DNA of 64,000 bases from Sphingomonas changbaiensis NBRC 104936 (lineage in GTDB: Bacteria > Pseudomonadota > Alphaproteobacteria > Sphingomonadales > Sphingomonadaceae), in NCBI RefSeq assembly GCF_000974765.1, contig NZ_BBWU01000029.1, positions 62,001 through 126,000 of the forward strand, given 5' to 3'. Each line of letters begins with the position of its first letter. Within the stretch, counting starts at the first letter, position 1. Under the pieces are notes generated by a model, which ran no database searches, was not told where the DNA came from, and saw nothing but the letters and a program-made list of their open reading frames with translations. Of the stretch, positions 35,802 to 44,264 are shown in pieces. Made by a program: the position numbers and the translations under genes.

Positions 35802-37220
35802 TCAGTCAAACGCGCTCGCCAGTTCCCGCCTCAGCACCGCTTTCTCCACCTTGCCCATTGCGTTGCGAGGCAGGGCGTCGCGGATCAGCACGGTCTTCGG
35901 CCGCTTGTATGCCGCGAGCGTCTCGCGCAGCGCGTCACTCACGGCGTGGGGCGAGACCTCCGCGCCCGCACGCGGCACCACCACCGCGACCACGCCTTCG
36001 CCGAAATCGGGATGCGGCGCGCCGATCACCGCGACCTCGGCCACGCCGTCCAGCACTTCGATCGCCGCTTCCACCTCGGCGGGGTACACGTTGAACCCGC
36101 CCGAGATGATCAGGTCCTTGGCGCGCCCGACGATCCACAGATAGCCGTCGCCGTCGAACCGGCCGAGGTCGCCGGTCTCGAACCAACCGTCCGCGGTAAA
36201 CGCCTCCGCCGTCTTCTCCGCGTTCCGCCAATAGCCGCGCGTGACGTTCGGCCCTTTCACTTCGATCCCGCCGACGCCGTCCGCATCTGCCCCGGCGATC
36301 CGAATCGCCACGCCCGGCAGAGGCGGCCCGACGCTCCCGGCGCGGCGATCGCCGTCATAAGGGTTGGAGCTCAGCATGCCCGTCTCGGTCATGCCATAGC
36401 GTTCGAGAATGCGGTGCCCGGTCCGCGCCTGCCACTCCCGGTGCGTCTCCGCCGAAAGCGGCGCCGATCCGGAGACGAACAGCCGCATATTGCCGCAAAG
36501 GTCCGGCGTCAGCCCGTCCTTCGCCAGCAGCCGGGTATAGAAGGTCGGCACGCCCATCAGCACGCTCGCGTCGGGAAGCGCGCGTACGATCGCATCGGCG
36601 TCGAACCCTGGCTGCCACAGCATCGCCGCGCCCGATCCGATCACGCAGTGCGTCGCGACGAACAGGCCATGGACATGGAAGATCGGCAGCGCGTGGATCA
36701 GCCGGTCCGCTTCCGTGAACCGCCATTCCCGGATCAGCGTCGCCGCATTCGACGCCAGATTTCCCTGGCTCAGCAGCGCGCCTTTGGACCGCCCGGTCGT
36801 GCCCGACGTGTAGAGGATCGCGGCCAGGTCGTCCGGCCCGAGCGCCGGCTCGGCAAAGTCCGCCACCGGTGCCGCCGCCAGCCGCGCCAGCTCCGCATCG
36901 TCGACGAACAGCCCCGGCTCCGCATCCTCAAGAAAATAGTCCAGCTCCGCACGGGTGTGGGCCGGATTCAGCGGCACATAGACGATGCCCGCCCTCAGCG
37001 CCGCCAGGTAAAGCAGCAGCGCGTCCACGGATTTGGACGTCTGCACCACGATCCTGTCGCCGGCCTTGAGGCCGCGGGCGAGAAGCGCCGCCGCCATTGC
37101 ACCGGACCGGGCCAGCAGGTCGGCATAGGACAGCACAGCGCCCGAAGCCTCGATCAGCGCGGGCCGGAACAGGTCGCCGCGAAACCCGGCGCGAAGAGTG
37201 GGGAAGAGACTCTGGATCAC
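35802..37220 (-). CDS. matB: Malonyl-CoA synthetase-like acyl-CoA ligase
   Basis: A 472-residue ANL-family ligase. The AMP loop is AILYTSGTTGRSKGALLSQG, followed by ERYGMTETGMLSSNPYDGDR, the form seen in MatB malonate-CoA ligases, then GDLGRFDGDGYLWIVGRAKD and the C-terminal catalytic Lys in RNAMGKVEKAVLRREL. It would make malonyl- or methylmalonyl-CoA from the free acid and ATP. Malonate uptake or decarboxylase genes are not nearby. The size is short for general acyl-CoA ligases but right for MatB. Confidence 0.82.
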   Translation of the reverse strand: MIQSLFPTLRAGFRGDLFRPALIEASGAVLSYADLLARSGAMAAALLARGLKAGDRIVVQTSKSVDALLLYLAALRAGIVYVPLNPAHTRAELDYFLEDAEPGLFVDDAELARLAAAPVADFAEPALGPDDLAAILYTSGTTGRSKGALLSQGNLASNAATLIREWRFTEADRLIHALPIFHVHGLFVATHCVIGSGAAMLWQPGFDADAIVRALPDASVLMGVPTFYTRLLAKDGLTPDLCGNMRLFVSGSAPLSAETHREWQARTGHRILERYGMTETGMLSSNPYDGDRRAGSVGPPLPGVAIRIAGADADGVGGIEVKGPNVTRGYWRNAEKTAEAFTADGWFETGDLGRFDGDGYLWIVGRAKDLIISGGFNVYPAEVEAAIEVLDGVAEVAVIGAPHPDFGEGVVAVVVPRAGAEVSPHAVSDALRETLAAYKRPKTVLIRDALPRNAMGKVEKAVLRRELASAFD

Positions 37221-37418
37221 AAGTCCCGATCCGCCGGCACTTCGGCTCCGTCAAGCCGCGCTCGTTCCCGGAGTCCTACCGAAAAAATCGAATACGCCCG
37301 CCGATAGTCGGAAATTCAGCGCAGCTTGGCGACCAAACATTTGATTTAGTGCAAGACTTCCTAATCTGGGCGCGAGCGTCGCTCGGCAGGAACGGCGCAG
37401 AATTCCGGGGTCCACATC

Positions 37419-38447
37419 ATGCGTGTTTCATTGCTTGCCGCCAGCGCCACAGCCGTGCTTGTGTCGGCGCCGGCGTCCGCGCTGGTCATCAGGCCGATCT
37501 ATGACAGCAGCATCACGTCGCTTTCGAATTCGGCGCAAATCCAGAGCGCGTTCAACACGATCGCGAACGACTATGCGAAGTCCTTCGTCTCGCCGGTCAC
37601 GGTCAATGTCGGCGTGAGCTGGGGCAAGGTCGCCGGCTCGCCGCTGCCGAGCACGGCGGTCGGCGCGAGCTCAAACAATCTCTACGGCTATTTCAATTAT
37701 TCGCAGGTGAAGAGCTATCTGACCCGCGCATCGCAGAGCAACCCGTCGGACACGTCGCTGGCGACCGCGCTGCGTTCGATGCCGGCGTCGCTCACCTCGG
37801 GCCCGACCAACTTCGCGATCACCTCGGCCAACGCCAAGGCGCTCGGCATCGTATCGGGGACACAAAGCTCGCCCGACGCTTATATCGGCTTTGCCGGCAG
37901 CCCCTCGGGCTATGCGTTCACTCCGTCGCAGACCACCGCGAGCGTCTATGATTTCCAGGCCGTCGCCGCGCACGAGCTGGCGGAAGTGCTCGGCCGGATC
38001 AGCGGCGTCGACAATGGCAGCTGGCGGTCGCCGCTCGACCTGTTCCGCTACAGCGCGCCGGGCGTGCTCAGCTACAATTACAACCAGGCATCCTATTTCT
38101 CGATCGACGGCGGGCGGACCCGCCTGGCCACGTTCAACAACAGCAGCACCGGCGGTGATCGCGGCGACTGGCTGACCACGTCCGCCACGCACGACGTCTC
38201 CGACGCCTTTATCTCAAAGGGCCAGCGCAAGAACCTGACCGCGGTCGATCTGACGGCGCTGGACGTGCTCGGCTGGGGCGGCAGCAATCTCGGCAACAGC
38301 GGCGCCAGCGCGCAGACGCCGGCATTCTACCTGATCAGCGGCCCCGCGGTGCCCGAGCCGGCGACCTGGGCGATGATGCTCGGCGGCTTCGGCCTGTTGG
38401 GCATGGCGGTGCGGCGGCGCAAGCGGGCCAACGTGACCTTTGCCTGA
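37419..38447 (+). CDS. NF038122-type PEP-CTERM metalloprotease homologue with altered zinc motif
   Basis: A 342-residue exported protein: signal peptide RVSLLAASATAVLVSAPASA, a protease-like domain and the sorting signal VPEPATWAMMLGGFGLLGMA followed by RRRKR. The central motif is AVAAHELAEVLGRISGVDNG (His185), aligned with HEIGHALGFVSGVD in the paralogue at 41797-43011; the second zinc His is Glu here. Downstream both share LDLFRYS and ASYFSIDGG. Activity is therefore doubtful, or the metal site differs. PEP-CTERM proteins are handled by exosortase and often exported with exopolysaccharide; no exosortase gene is in the window. Confidence 0.85.
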   Translation: MRVSLLAASATAVLVSAPASALVIRPIYDSSITSLSNSAQIQSAFNTIANDYAKSFVSPVTVNVGVSWGKVAGSPLPSTAVGASSNNLYGYFNYSQVKSYLTRASQSNPSDTSLATALRSMPASLTSGPTNFAITSANAKALGIVSGTQSSPDAYIGFAGSPSGYAFTPSQTTASVYDFQAVAAHELAEVLGRISGVDNGSWRSPLDLFRYSAPGVLSYNYNQASYFSIDGGRTRLATFNNSSTGGDRGDWLTTSATHDVSDAFISKGQRKNLTAVDLTALDVLGWGGSNLGNSGASAQTPAFYLISGPAVPEPATWAMMLGGFGLLGMAVRRRKRANVTFA

Positions 38448-38504
38448 TCAAGGGTGGCCGCCTGGCGATGGCCAGGCGGCCGTTTCCGCGCTAAGGTCGC
38501 GGCG

Positions 38505-38825
38505 ATGCTCCTTCGTCGCGCCTGGATTGCCCTTTGCGCTGCGCTTGCCGTCGCGATGATGGGGTGCGCGATGCCGGAAATGGCGATGGCGCGGATCGCG
38601 TCCGCCGAGACGCCGCACAGCGAAAATGCCTGCCCCGATCAGCCGGGCAAGACCAAGGCCGGTCATGCCGGCGCGATGACGTGCGTCGGCTGCGCGGCAC
38701 TCCGCGACGTGCGGCAGGCCGGGCGAGCGCCCCTTCCGGCCGAAGCCCTCCTGTTCCGCCCCAGCCTGGCCAGCCTGTCCGGGCGCGTGACCCCACCCGA
38801 TCCGCCGCCGCCGCGGGCCCGGTGA
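38505..38825 (+). CDS. Small exported or membrane-anchored Cys-containing protein
   Basis: A 106-residue protein with one N-terminal hydrophobic helix (RRAWIALCAALAVAMMGCAM), possibly a lipobox. The mature part has a His/Cys segment NACPDQPGKTKAGHAGAMTC followed by VGC, and a Pro/Arg-rich end PPDPPPPRAR. The Met- and Cys-rich composition suggests metal handling, for example copper, but no family is recognised. It is 40 bases upstream of the Cys-rich peptide gene on the same strand, so the two may be co-transcribed. Confidence 0.6.
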   Translation: MLLRRAWIALCAALAVAMMGCAMPEMAMARIASAETPHSENACPDQPGKTKAGHAGAMTCVGCAALRDVRQAGRAPLPAEALLFRPSLASLSGRVTPPDPPPPRAR

Positions 38826-38865
38826 CAGTCTGTTCATTCCGATTTCTCCAACAGGAGTTCACATC

Positions 38866-39030
38866 ATGAAGAAACTCGTCATCGCAGCCCTCGCGCTGCT
38901 CTCGGCCGGATCGGCCGCCTATGCCGCGGCACCCGAAGCCGTGAACAAGGCGATCGCCGCCTGCTGCGATTGCGGTTCGTGCGACATGCCGGACTGCGAC
39001 ATGCCGTGCTGCGACCACGCCAGGACATGA
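38866..39030 (+). CDS. 54-residue secreted cysteine-rich peptide
   Basis: A short gene with AGGAG eight bases before its ATG. The signal peptide is KKLVIAALALLSAGSAAYA; the mature peptide of about 34 residues ends ACCDCGSCDMPDCDMPCCDH plus ARTstop. Eight cysteines are packed in twenty residues, with Asp, Met and His, in C-C-x-C and C-D-M-P repeats. This looks like a periplasmic metal-binding, metallothionein-like peptide or a disulfide-rich one. No known family is recognised. The neighbour at 38505-38825 also has a Cys/His segment. Confidence 0.7.
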   Translation: MKKLVIAALALLSAGSAAYAAAPEAVNKAIAACCDCGSCDMPDCDMPCCDHART

Positions 39031-39194
39031 CCTGAACGGGGCGCCCGGCGACACCGCCGGGCGCCTTTTCCGCCGCCTGACCAACCCGCAGGCGCCCGGA
39101 ACCAGAGTTCGCGCGATGCGTAAGGGTGTTCGGCTCCCGAAACATTCACGCGCCGTTCAGCCTGGGCCTGGGCGCGAAATAAGGGGTTGGAACC

Positions 39195-40130
39195 ATGCGC
39201 TCGCTGCTCGCCGCCTGCCTCGCTTGCACCGCGATCACCCCGGCCACTGCTGCCGCGATCACCGCTGCCGATCTCGCCAAGAATCTGCAATTCGATCAGA
39301 CAAGCGGGACGATGATCGCGCCGTCGTTCGGCGGCAGCAACGCCTTCTTCCTCGCGCGGGCCTTCTATCCCAATCCGGGTGATTTCGAGGGCGGCGACGT
39401 GTCGAACTCCGTCGATTCATACCTGTTCAACGGCTCGGGCGTGTCGCCGCAGGGGGCGTTTCAGCGCTACCGAAGCCCGCCGATCACGAAGAGCGCGATG
39501 GACGCAGCCTACCCTAACAACGAGCTCTACACGCTGACCGTCGTCAATGGTCTGACCGCCGATTTCGACACGGTGTCGATCTTCCTGCGGCCGGACGACG
39601 TCTATGCCAGCACACGCCCGATGCTGACCGCGTCGACCTTCGATGCCTTGCAAAACCTCGATCCGAGCCAGGACGTCACGATCAGCTTCAACAGCTTCAC
39701 GCCCGATCCCTCGACCTCGGGCGGACTGACGTTCTTCGACATCTTTGACCTGACGGATAATATGCCGGAGTTCAGCTCGGGCGCGCTCGATCCATCGGCG
39801 ACCAGCGTGTTCCTGCCCGGCAATACGCTGCAAGGCGGACACGATTACCGGTTCCAGCTGCTGTTCGACGTGTTCGACAGCGATACCGCCACGACCGGCA
39901 AGGGCAACGCGGTGCCGGTCGCGACCAACTTCAACCTGCTGACCGTCGGCGTGTTCACGCCGGGCGGCATGGGGCCGCCGCCCCCGCCTCCGCCGCCACC
40001 ACCTCCCCCGCCGCCGCCGCCTCCACCGCCCCCGCCGGTGCCGGAGCCCGCCGAATGGGCGCTGATGCTGACGGGGTTCGCAGCGGTCGGCGCGGCGCTC
40101 AGGAAGACACGCAAGCCGAAGCCCGCCTGA
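39195..40130 (+). CDS. PEP-CTERM protein with a 21-proline linker
   Basis: A 311-residue exported protein: signal peptide RSLLAACLACTAITPATAAA, a beta-rich domain of unknown type (about residues 25-255), then 21 consecutive prolines and the sorting signal VPEPAEWALMLTGFAAVGAA with a basic end. The proline run is encoded by mixed CCN codons, so it is not a simple slippage tract. Such runs stall ribosomes and need EF-P; they also form rigid spacers. Probably exposed on the cell surface or part of the matrix. Confidence 0.85.
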   Translation: MRSLLAACLACTAITPATAAAITAADLAKNLQFDQTSGTMIAPSFGGSNAFFLARAFYPNPGDFEGGDVSNSVDSYLFNGSGVSPQGAFQRYRSPPITKSAMDAAYPNNELYTLTVVNGLTADFDTVSIFLRPDDVYASTRPMLTASTFDALQNLDPSQDVTISFNSFTPDPSTSGGLTFFDIFDLTDNMPEFSSGALDPSATSVFLPGNTLQGGHDYRFQLLFDVFDSDTATTGKGNAVPVATNFNLLTVGVFTPGGMGPPPPPPPPPPPPPPPPPPPPPVPEPAEWALMLTGFAAVGAALRKTRKPKPA

Positions 40131-40153
40131 TCGTCCTTCGGGGTGCCCGCGCC

Positions 40154-41602
40154 TCAGCCGCGATAGGCGTCGATGAAGGGCTGGAGGTGCTTCCGATAGG
40201 GCGCGGCGACGTTCAGGCCGTCGCGATTGATCGGCCGCCGAACCTGCAGCGAGCTGGCGGTCGCCACGGCGCGATCGGTTTCGTGATGGGCATAGACGCC
40301 CGCTTCCTCGCCAAGCCCGCAATGCTTGACGATGCGCGCCGTCCAGCTTTCGGGCGCGTCGACCAGTTCGGCATAGGGCACGACCAGCAGCCGCTCGCCC
40401 AGCCGCTCCTGCCAGAAGGAGAGCAGCCGGTCCTCCAGCATGAAGTGATGCGCGATGTCGGTCAGGTCATAGCTCCAGGCGACGCCGTGGATGAAGAAGG
40501 TGCGGAAGCACGACCAGGCGGAATCGAGGGGATCGCGGCGCATCCAGACCAGCGGCGCCTCGGGCAGGATCGACGATGCGAGGCCCAGGAAGCGGCTGGC
40601 GTCGATCGTCTTGTCGACGATCCGTCCTTCCGGCCCGAACCGCTCCGCCATCAGGTGCAGGTAAAGGCCGCCCAGCTTCTCGATCGATCCGCCCGCCGCC
40701 AGGTGCTGCGCGATCGCCTCTCCCGAAACACCGCCGGTCGCGACCGCGGCGTGATGAAGAAGGTTCAGTTCCGCGCCGTCGGCCACTCTCGAATGGCTGG
40801 CGAGGATCTGCTCGACCAGCGTGGTGCCGGACCGCGGCAGCCCGGTCACGAAGATCGGGCGGCTGGTGTCGATGCCCTGTTGCCTGTTCAGCTCTTCGAT
40901 GAAACCGGCCGGAAAGCCGCTCATCGCCGCATGCGCCGCCTTTTCGTTGCCCTGGCGGCTATAGGGGGTGAGCTTGCGCAGCAGGGCGGCGCCCTGCGCG
41001 AAGGCCGCGAACGCGTCGTCATGCTCGCCGCGATCGGCGTGGAGCTTGCCGACCGCATACCAATAGCGGGCGAGATCGCCTTCCGGCTGACGCTCCGCGG
41101 CGGCGCGATCGGCCAGCATCTGCTCGCCGATCGGGTTGTCCTTGAGCGATCCACTCGACGAGAGCGTCAGCCAGGCCGGGCCCCAGCCGGGCCGATGCTT
41201 GACCGCGGTCAGCAGATAGGCACGGGCTTCCTCGACCCGTCCCAGCGTAAGGGCCGTGTTGCCGAGCAGGTACGCGCGTCCCGCCGGGTCCGGGATGTGC
41301 GCCGGCAACGTCTCGGCCAGCTCATGCGCTTCCCGCAGCCGCCCCGCCTGGGTGAGCAGCACGACCTTGGAGTAGCGCGCCGCCGGCGCGCCCTTCGCCG
41401 CAGCCACGAACGCATCGATCGCCCGCAGCGCCAGCGTCAGCTCTCCGCTCACGCGCATCAGTTCGGCGATCTGCCGCCATTGCTGGCCGAGCGGCGCCTT
41501 CGCATCGAGGAGCGCGGCGACGGCGTCATTCGCCCCGGCCCTGTCCTTGGCCGCCAGCGCCTGCCTCAGCTTTTCGACATCGGTCATCCAGGGAGCGGTC
41601 AT
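40154..41602 (-). CDS. TPR-sulfotransferase family protein
   Basis: A 482-residue cytoplasmic protein. The N-terminal 230 residues are helical repeats of TPR type (for example AEHYYS-like blocks GRAYLLGNTALTLGRVEEAR and RYWYAVGKLHADRGEHDDAF). The C-terminal part is a PAPS-dependent sulfotransferase with the phosphosulfate loop PIFVTGLPRSGTTLVEQIL and the 3'-phosphate segment WMRRDPLDSAWSCFRTFF. It would sulfate a sugar, peptide or lipid; the acceptor is unknown. It sits among PEP-CTERM genes, so a surface polymer or exported protein is a possible target. Confidence 0.88.
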   Translation of the reverse strand: MTAPWMTDVEKLRQALAAKDRAGANDAVAALLDAKAPLGQQWRQIAELMRVSGELTLALRAIDAFVAAAKGAPAARYSKVVLLTQAGRLREAHELAETLPAHIPDPAGRAYLLGNTALTLGRVEEARAYLLTAVKHRPGWGPAWLTLSSSGSLKDNPIGEQMLADRAAAERQPEGDLARYWYAVGKLHADRGEHDDAFAAFAQGAALLRKLTPYSRQGNEKAAHAAMSGFPAGFIEELNRQQGIDTSRPIFVTGLPRSGTTLVEQILASHSRVADGAELNLLHHAAVATGGVSGEAIAQHLAAGGSIEKLGGLYLHLMAERFGPEGRIVDKTIDASRFLGLASSILPEAPLVWMRRDPLDSAWSCFRTFFIHGVAWSYDLTDIAHHFMLEDRLLSFWQERLGERLLVVPYAELVDAPESWTARIVKHCGLGEEAGVYAHHETDRAVATASSLQVRRPINRDGLNVAAPYRKHLQPFIDAYRG

Positions 41603-41796
41603 GGCTCTCTTCTAGCGGAGCCCGGCCCTGCTCTGCCAGCGCCAACCGGCAAGTCGGCGCGACCCTGTCCGATAACGGCACAGTCACGGTGTTAACTGTA
41701 AATATTTGATTAAGCACGTTGACCTTGGCTGTTCACCGCGACAATCTCCCACGCTCAGCCCGGGCTTATTTCCGGGTGAAGGGGAAGAGGGGTTAC

Positions 41797-43011
41797 ATGA
41801 AGAAGGGTATGCTTTTCTGCGGCATTGCCGCAGCGGGACTGCTTGCGTCCACCGCCGACGCGGCCACGATCAACCTGATCGACCTTGGTGGGGTGACCGG
41901 GTCGCAGGCTGAACAAGGCTTCAAGACTGCCGCCTATTTTTGGGGCAAGACGCTCGCCAACAACGCCACGATCAACCTGGGCGTCAAGTTCGCGCCGCTC
42001 GCACCGAATGTGATCGGCTCGACCGGCAGCACGCGTGCGGACACGACCGTTGCCGCCTGGAAGAATGCGGTCATCGCGACCCGCAGCAACTTCTCGCTCG
42101 ACCAGACCGCCGTTCTGCCGACGCTGAATGCCCAGGGCGGCGCCAGCTTCGTCACCAACGGCGCGCGCGCCGATGGCAACAACGACACGGCCATCCAGGT
42201 CTATGACGATGGCACGTCTCACAGCAGCCAGGTCCTGTATCTGAACACGTCGGTTCAGAAGGCGGTCGGCATCTATAACGGTCCCGCCAACCAGCGCGAC
42301 GGCAACGTCACGTTCAGCACGAACTTCAACTTCGATTTCGATCCGACGGACGGCATCACCGCCGGCAAGATGGACTTCATCGGCGTCGCGATCCATGAGA
42401 TCGGCCACGCGCTCGGCTTCGTCTCGGGCGTCGATTTCCTGGATGCTTACGGCTATCCGAACGGTCCCGGCGCGGGCACGCTCGGCTACGACCTGAACGA
42501 CACGTCGATCTTCTCGGCGCTGGACATGTTCCGGTACAGCAATGATCCGAACAACCTGGCGCCGGGCGGTGGCCCGACCCGTGACCTGACCGTCGGCACC
42601 GCGAGCTATTTCTCGATCGACGGCGGCCTGACCCAGGTCGGCGCCGACTCGCGCTTCTCGACGGGTGCCTACAATGGCGACGGCCGCCAGGCCTCGCACT
42701 TCAAGGACACGGCGAGCGCGCAGGGCGGCTGCAGCGGCTTCAAGCAGCTGGGCATCCTCGACCCGACCTTCTGCTACGGGGAAATGGGCGTGGTGAAGGG
42801 CCTCGACCTGGCCGCGTATGACGCGATGGGTTGGAACCTGAACTTCGACGTCCTCAACAACCTCGGCTACACCCGCAGCACCGCGCAGATCTATCTGCAG
42901 GCGATGGGCGTGCCGGAGCCGGCGACCTGGGCGCTGATGATCGCGGGATTCGGCTTCGTCGGCGCCGCGATGCGTCGCCGGTCTCAGACGACTGCCGTTA
43001 CCTTCGCGTAA
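41797..43011 (+). CDS. NF038122-type PEP-CTERM metalloprotease
   Basis: About 404 residues from the ATG at 41797, which has GAGGGG upstream and gives the signal peptide KKGMLFCGIAAAGLLASTADA. The zinc motif IHEIGHALGFVSGVDFLDA (His200, Glu201, His204) is intact, followed by LDMFRYSND and ASYFSIDGGLTQVG. The sorting signal is VPEPATWALMIAGFGFVGAA with RRR. It is a likely secreted or matrix-bound protease, related to the altered copy at 37419-38447. A strong terminator follows. Confidence 0.9.
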   Translation: MKKGMLFCGIAAAGLLASTADAATINLIDLGGVTGSQAEQGFKTAAYFWGKTLANNATINLGVKFAPLAPNVIGSTGSTRADTTVAAWKNAVIATRSNFSLDQTAVLPTLNAQGGASFVTNGARADGNNDTAIQVYDDGTSHSSQVLYLNTSVQKAVGIYNGPANQRDGNVTFSTNFNFDFDPTDGITAGKMDFIGVAIHEIGHALGFVSGVDFLDAYGYPNGPGAGTLGYDLNDTSIFSALDMFRYSNDPNNLAPGGGPTRDLTVGTASYFSIDGGLTQVGADSRFSTGAYNGDGRQASHFKDTASAQGGCSGFKQLGILDPTFCYGEMGVVKGLDLAAYDAMGWNLNFDVLNNLGYTRSTAQIYLQAMGVPEPATWALMIAGFGFVGAAMRRRSQTTAVTFA

Positions 43012-43034
43012 GCGTCGACGGTAACCGAACAAAG

Positions 43035-43067
43035 TCGCCGCCGGTCACCCGACCGGCGGCGATTTTT
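43035..43067 (+). terminator. Intrinsic terminator after the metalloprotease gene
   Basis: TCGCCGCCGGTC and GACCGGCGGCGA form a perfect twelve-base stem with loop ACCC, followed at once by TTTTTG. It begins 23 bases after the stop codon. Confidence 0.88.
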
Positions 43068-43093
43068 GTATCAAGTCGCGCTAACAGGCCGCC

Positions 43094-43582
43094 ATGTCGT
43101 TCGAATCCGCGTGCACCTGGCTTTCCGAACATGCGCCCGACCTCCGCCTGATCGATCACGGCGTCAGCACCGCGACGGTGCGCGACGCGGCGCTCGCGCT
43201 CGGCGTGCCGGAAGCGCGGATCGCCAAGACGCTGGCGCTGCGCTTCGGCGACCGGATCGTGCTGCTGCTCGCCGCCGGCGACGTTCGGCTCGACAATGCG
43301 AAGGCCAAGGCCGCCTTCGGCCAGCGCCCGCGGATGCTGTCTCCCGAAGAAACGCTGGCAGTATCCGGCCACCCCATCGGCGGCGTCTGCCCATTCGGGC
43401 TCGCGACGCCGCTGCCGATCTATTGCGACCTGTCGCTGAGGGCATTCGAAACCGTCTTCCCCGCGGCGGGCTCGCTGACCAGCTCGGTCGAGCTGCCGCC
43501 GGAGCGGCTGGCCAGCCTGATCGGCGCAGAATGGACGGACGTCTGCAGCCGCCCCCCGAACCAGACCACGCACCAACCCTAA
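43094..43582 (+). CDS. YbaK/EbsC family aminoacyl-tRNA deacylase
   Basis: A 162-residue single-domain protein. Family marks are the Lys in RIAKTLALRFGDR, the strand IVLLLAAGDVRLD, and the loop SGHPIGGVCPFGL with the conserved GxxP-like geometry. Members remove wrong amino acids from tRNA, such as Cys- or Ala-tRNA(Pro). It stands alone, between the PEP-CTERM terminator and a large palindrome. Confidence 0.88.
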   Translation: MSFESACTWLSEHAPDLRLIDHGVSTATVRDAALALGVPEARIAKTLALRFGDRIVLLLAAGDVRLDNAKAKAAFGQRPRMLSPEETLAVSGHPIGGVCPFGLATPLPIYCDLSLRAFETVFPAAGSLTSSVELPPERLASLIGAEWTDVCSRPPNQTTHQP

Positions 43583-43660
43583 TCGCTCGTCCCGAGCGGA
43601 GCGCAAAGCGCGCTGTCGAGGGGCCGCTAGAGCAGGATCGGTTTGCTCCGAACCACTCCC

Positions 43661-43800
43661 GTCATTCCCGCGAAAGCGGGAATGACGCTTCTTCTCCGCT
43701 TCTTTGTGTCCTTGGTGTTCTTCGTGCGAGATTATTTTGGCTCGCACGAAGAACACGAAGAGCACAAAGAAGCGGGATTCCCGCTTTCGCGGGAATGACG
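43661..43800. repeat. 140-bp nested palindrome of the GTCATTCCCGCGAAAGCGGG family
   Basis: Each end carries the hairpin TCCCGCGAAAGCGGGA or its inverse, and the two halves pair over about sixty bases through CTTCTTTGTG and TTCTTCGTGCGAG to the centre ATTATTTTGG. One arm has an extra ten or so bases. A fragment of another repeat type (CCCGAGCGGAGCGCAAAGCG) lies before it at about 43590. The element separates ybaK and yffB, which converge on it. Confidence 0.88.
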
Positions 43801-43839
43801 ATGGAATTCGGAACAGAGCTGGACGCACCTGCTCGCCGA

Positions 43840-44190
43840 CTATGTTGCGAGCTCCTCAGCCCACTCTGTTTCCTTAAACCCGACCAGCCGCCGGTCACCG
43901 AGATCCAGCACCGGCCGCTTGATCATCGACGGCTGCGCAACCATGAGCGCGACCGCCTTGTCCTCGTCCAAGTCCTGCCGGTCAGCCTCGGGCAGCTTGC
44001 GAAAAGTTGTCCCGGCGCGGTTCAGCAGCGTCCCCCAGCCCAGCTCCGCCGCCCAACCATGCAATCGCGCTTCGTCGACGCCGACCATCTTGTAGTCATG
44101 GAACACGTAAGCGACTCCGCGCCCATCGAGCCACGCCCGCGCCTTCTTCACCGTGTCGCAGTTCCTGATGCCGTAAAGGGTCGCTCTCAT
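43840..44190 (-). CDS. ArsC/Spx-family protein YffB
   Basis: A 116-residue thioredoxin-fold protein. I start at MRATLYGIRNCDTVKKARAW; the frame is open 13 codons further but without a good leader. It has one N-terminal Cys (CDT in place of arsenate reductase Cys-x-x-x), the cis-Pro strand QPSMIKRPVLDLGDRRLVGF and a final Glu-rich helix. YffB proteins are related to arsenate reductases but their reaction is not settled; glutathione-linked reduction is suspected. Divergent from the 44265 gene across an inverted repeat. Confidence 0.88.
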   Translation of the reverse strand: MRATLYGIRNCDTVKKARAWLDGRGVAYVFHDYKMVGVDEARLHGWAAELGWGTLLNRAGTTFRKLPEADRQDLDEDKAVALMVAQPSMIKRPVLDLGDRRLVGFKETEWAEELAT

Positions 44191-44216
44191 ACCTCGTCCT
44201 GTTATTCTGCTATTGA

Positions 44217-44253
44217 CATACAAATACACTTATAGTACGAGCGTATTTGTATG
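44217..44253. promoter_or_regulatory. AT-rich perfect inverted repeat in the yffB/44265 divergent region
   Basis: CATACAAATAC and GTATTTGTATG are exact inverted copies of eleven bases, separated by fifteen. The left copy overlaps a TTGACA at 44213-44218. The right arm lies twelve bases before the ATG at 44265. Low GC in a high-GC chromosome and dyad symmetry at a divergent promoter suggest an operator for a dimeric regulator. Confidence 0.55.
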
Positions 44254-44264
44254 GGAGAAAGTTC

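Noticed and set aside
39971-40041. The proline-codon tract as a simple-sequence phase-variation switch
   Set aside because: The codons are a mix of CCG, CCC, CCT and CCA, so there is no long uniform repeat to slip; it is better seen as a selected proline spacer.
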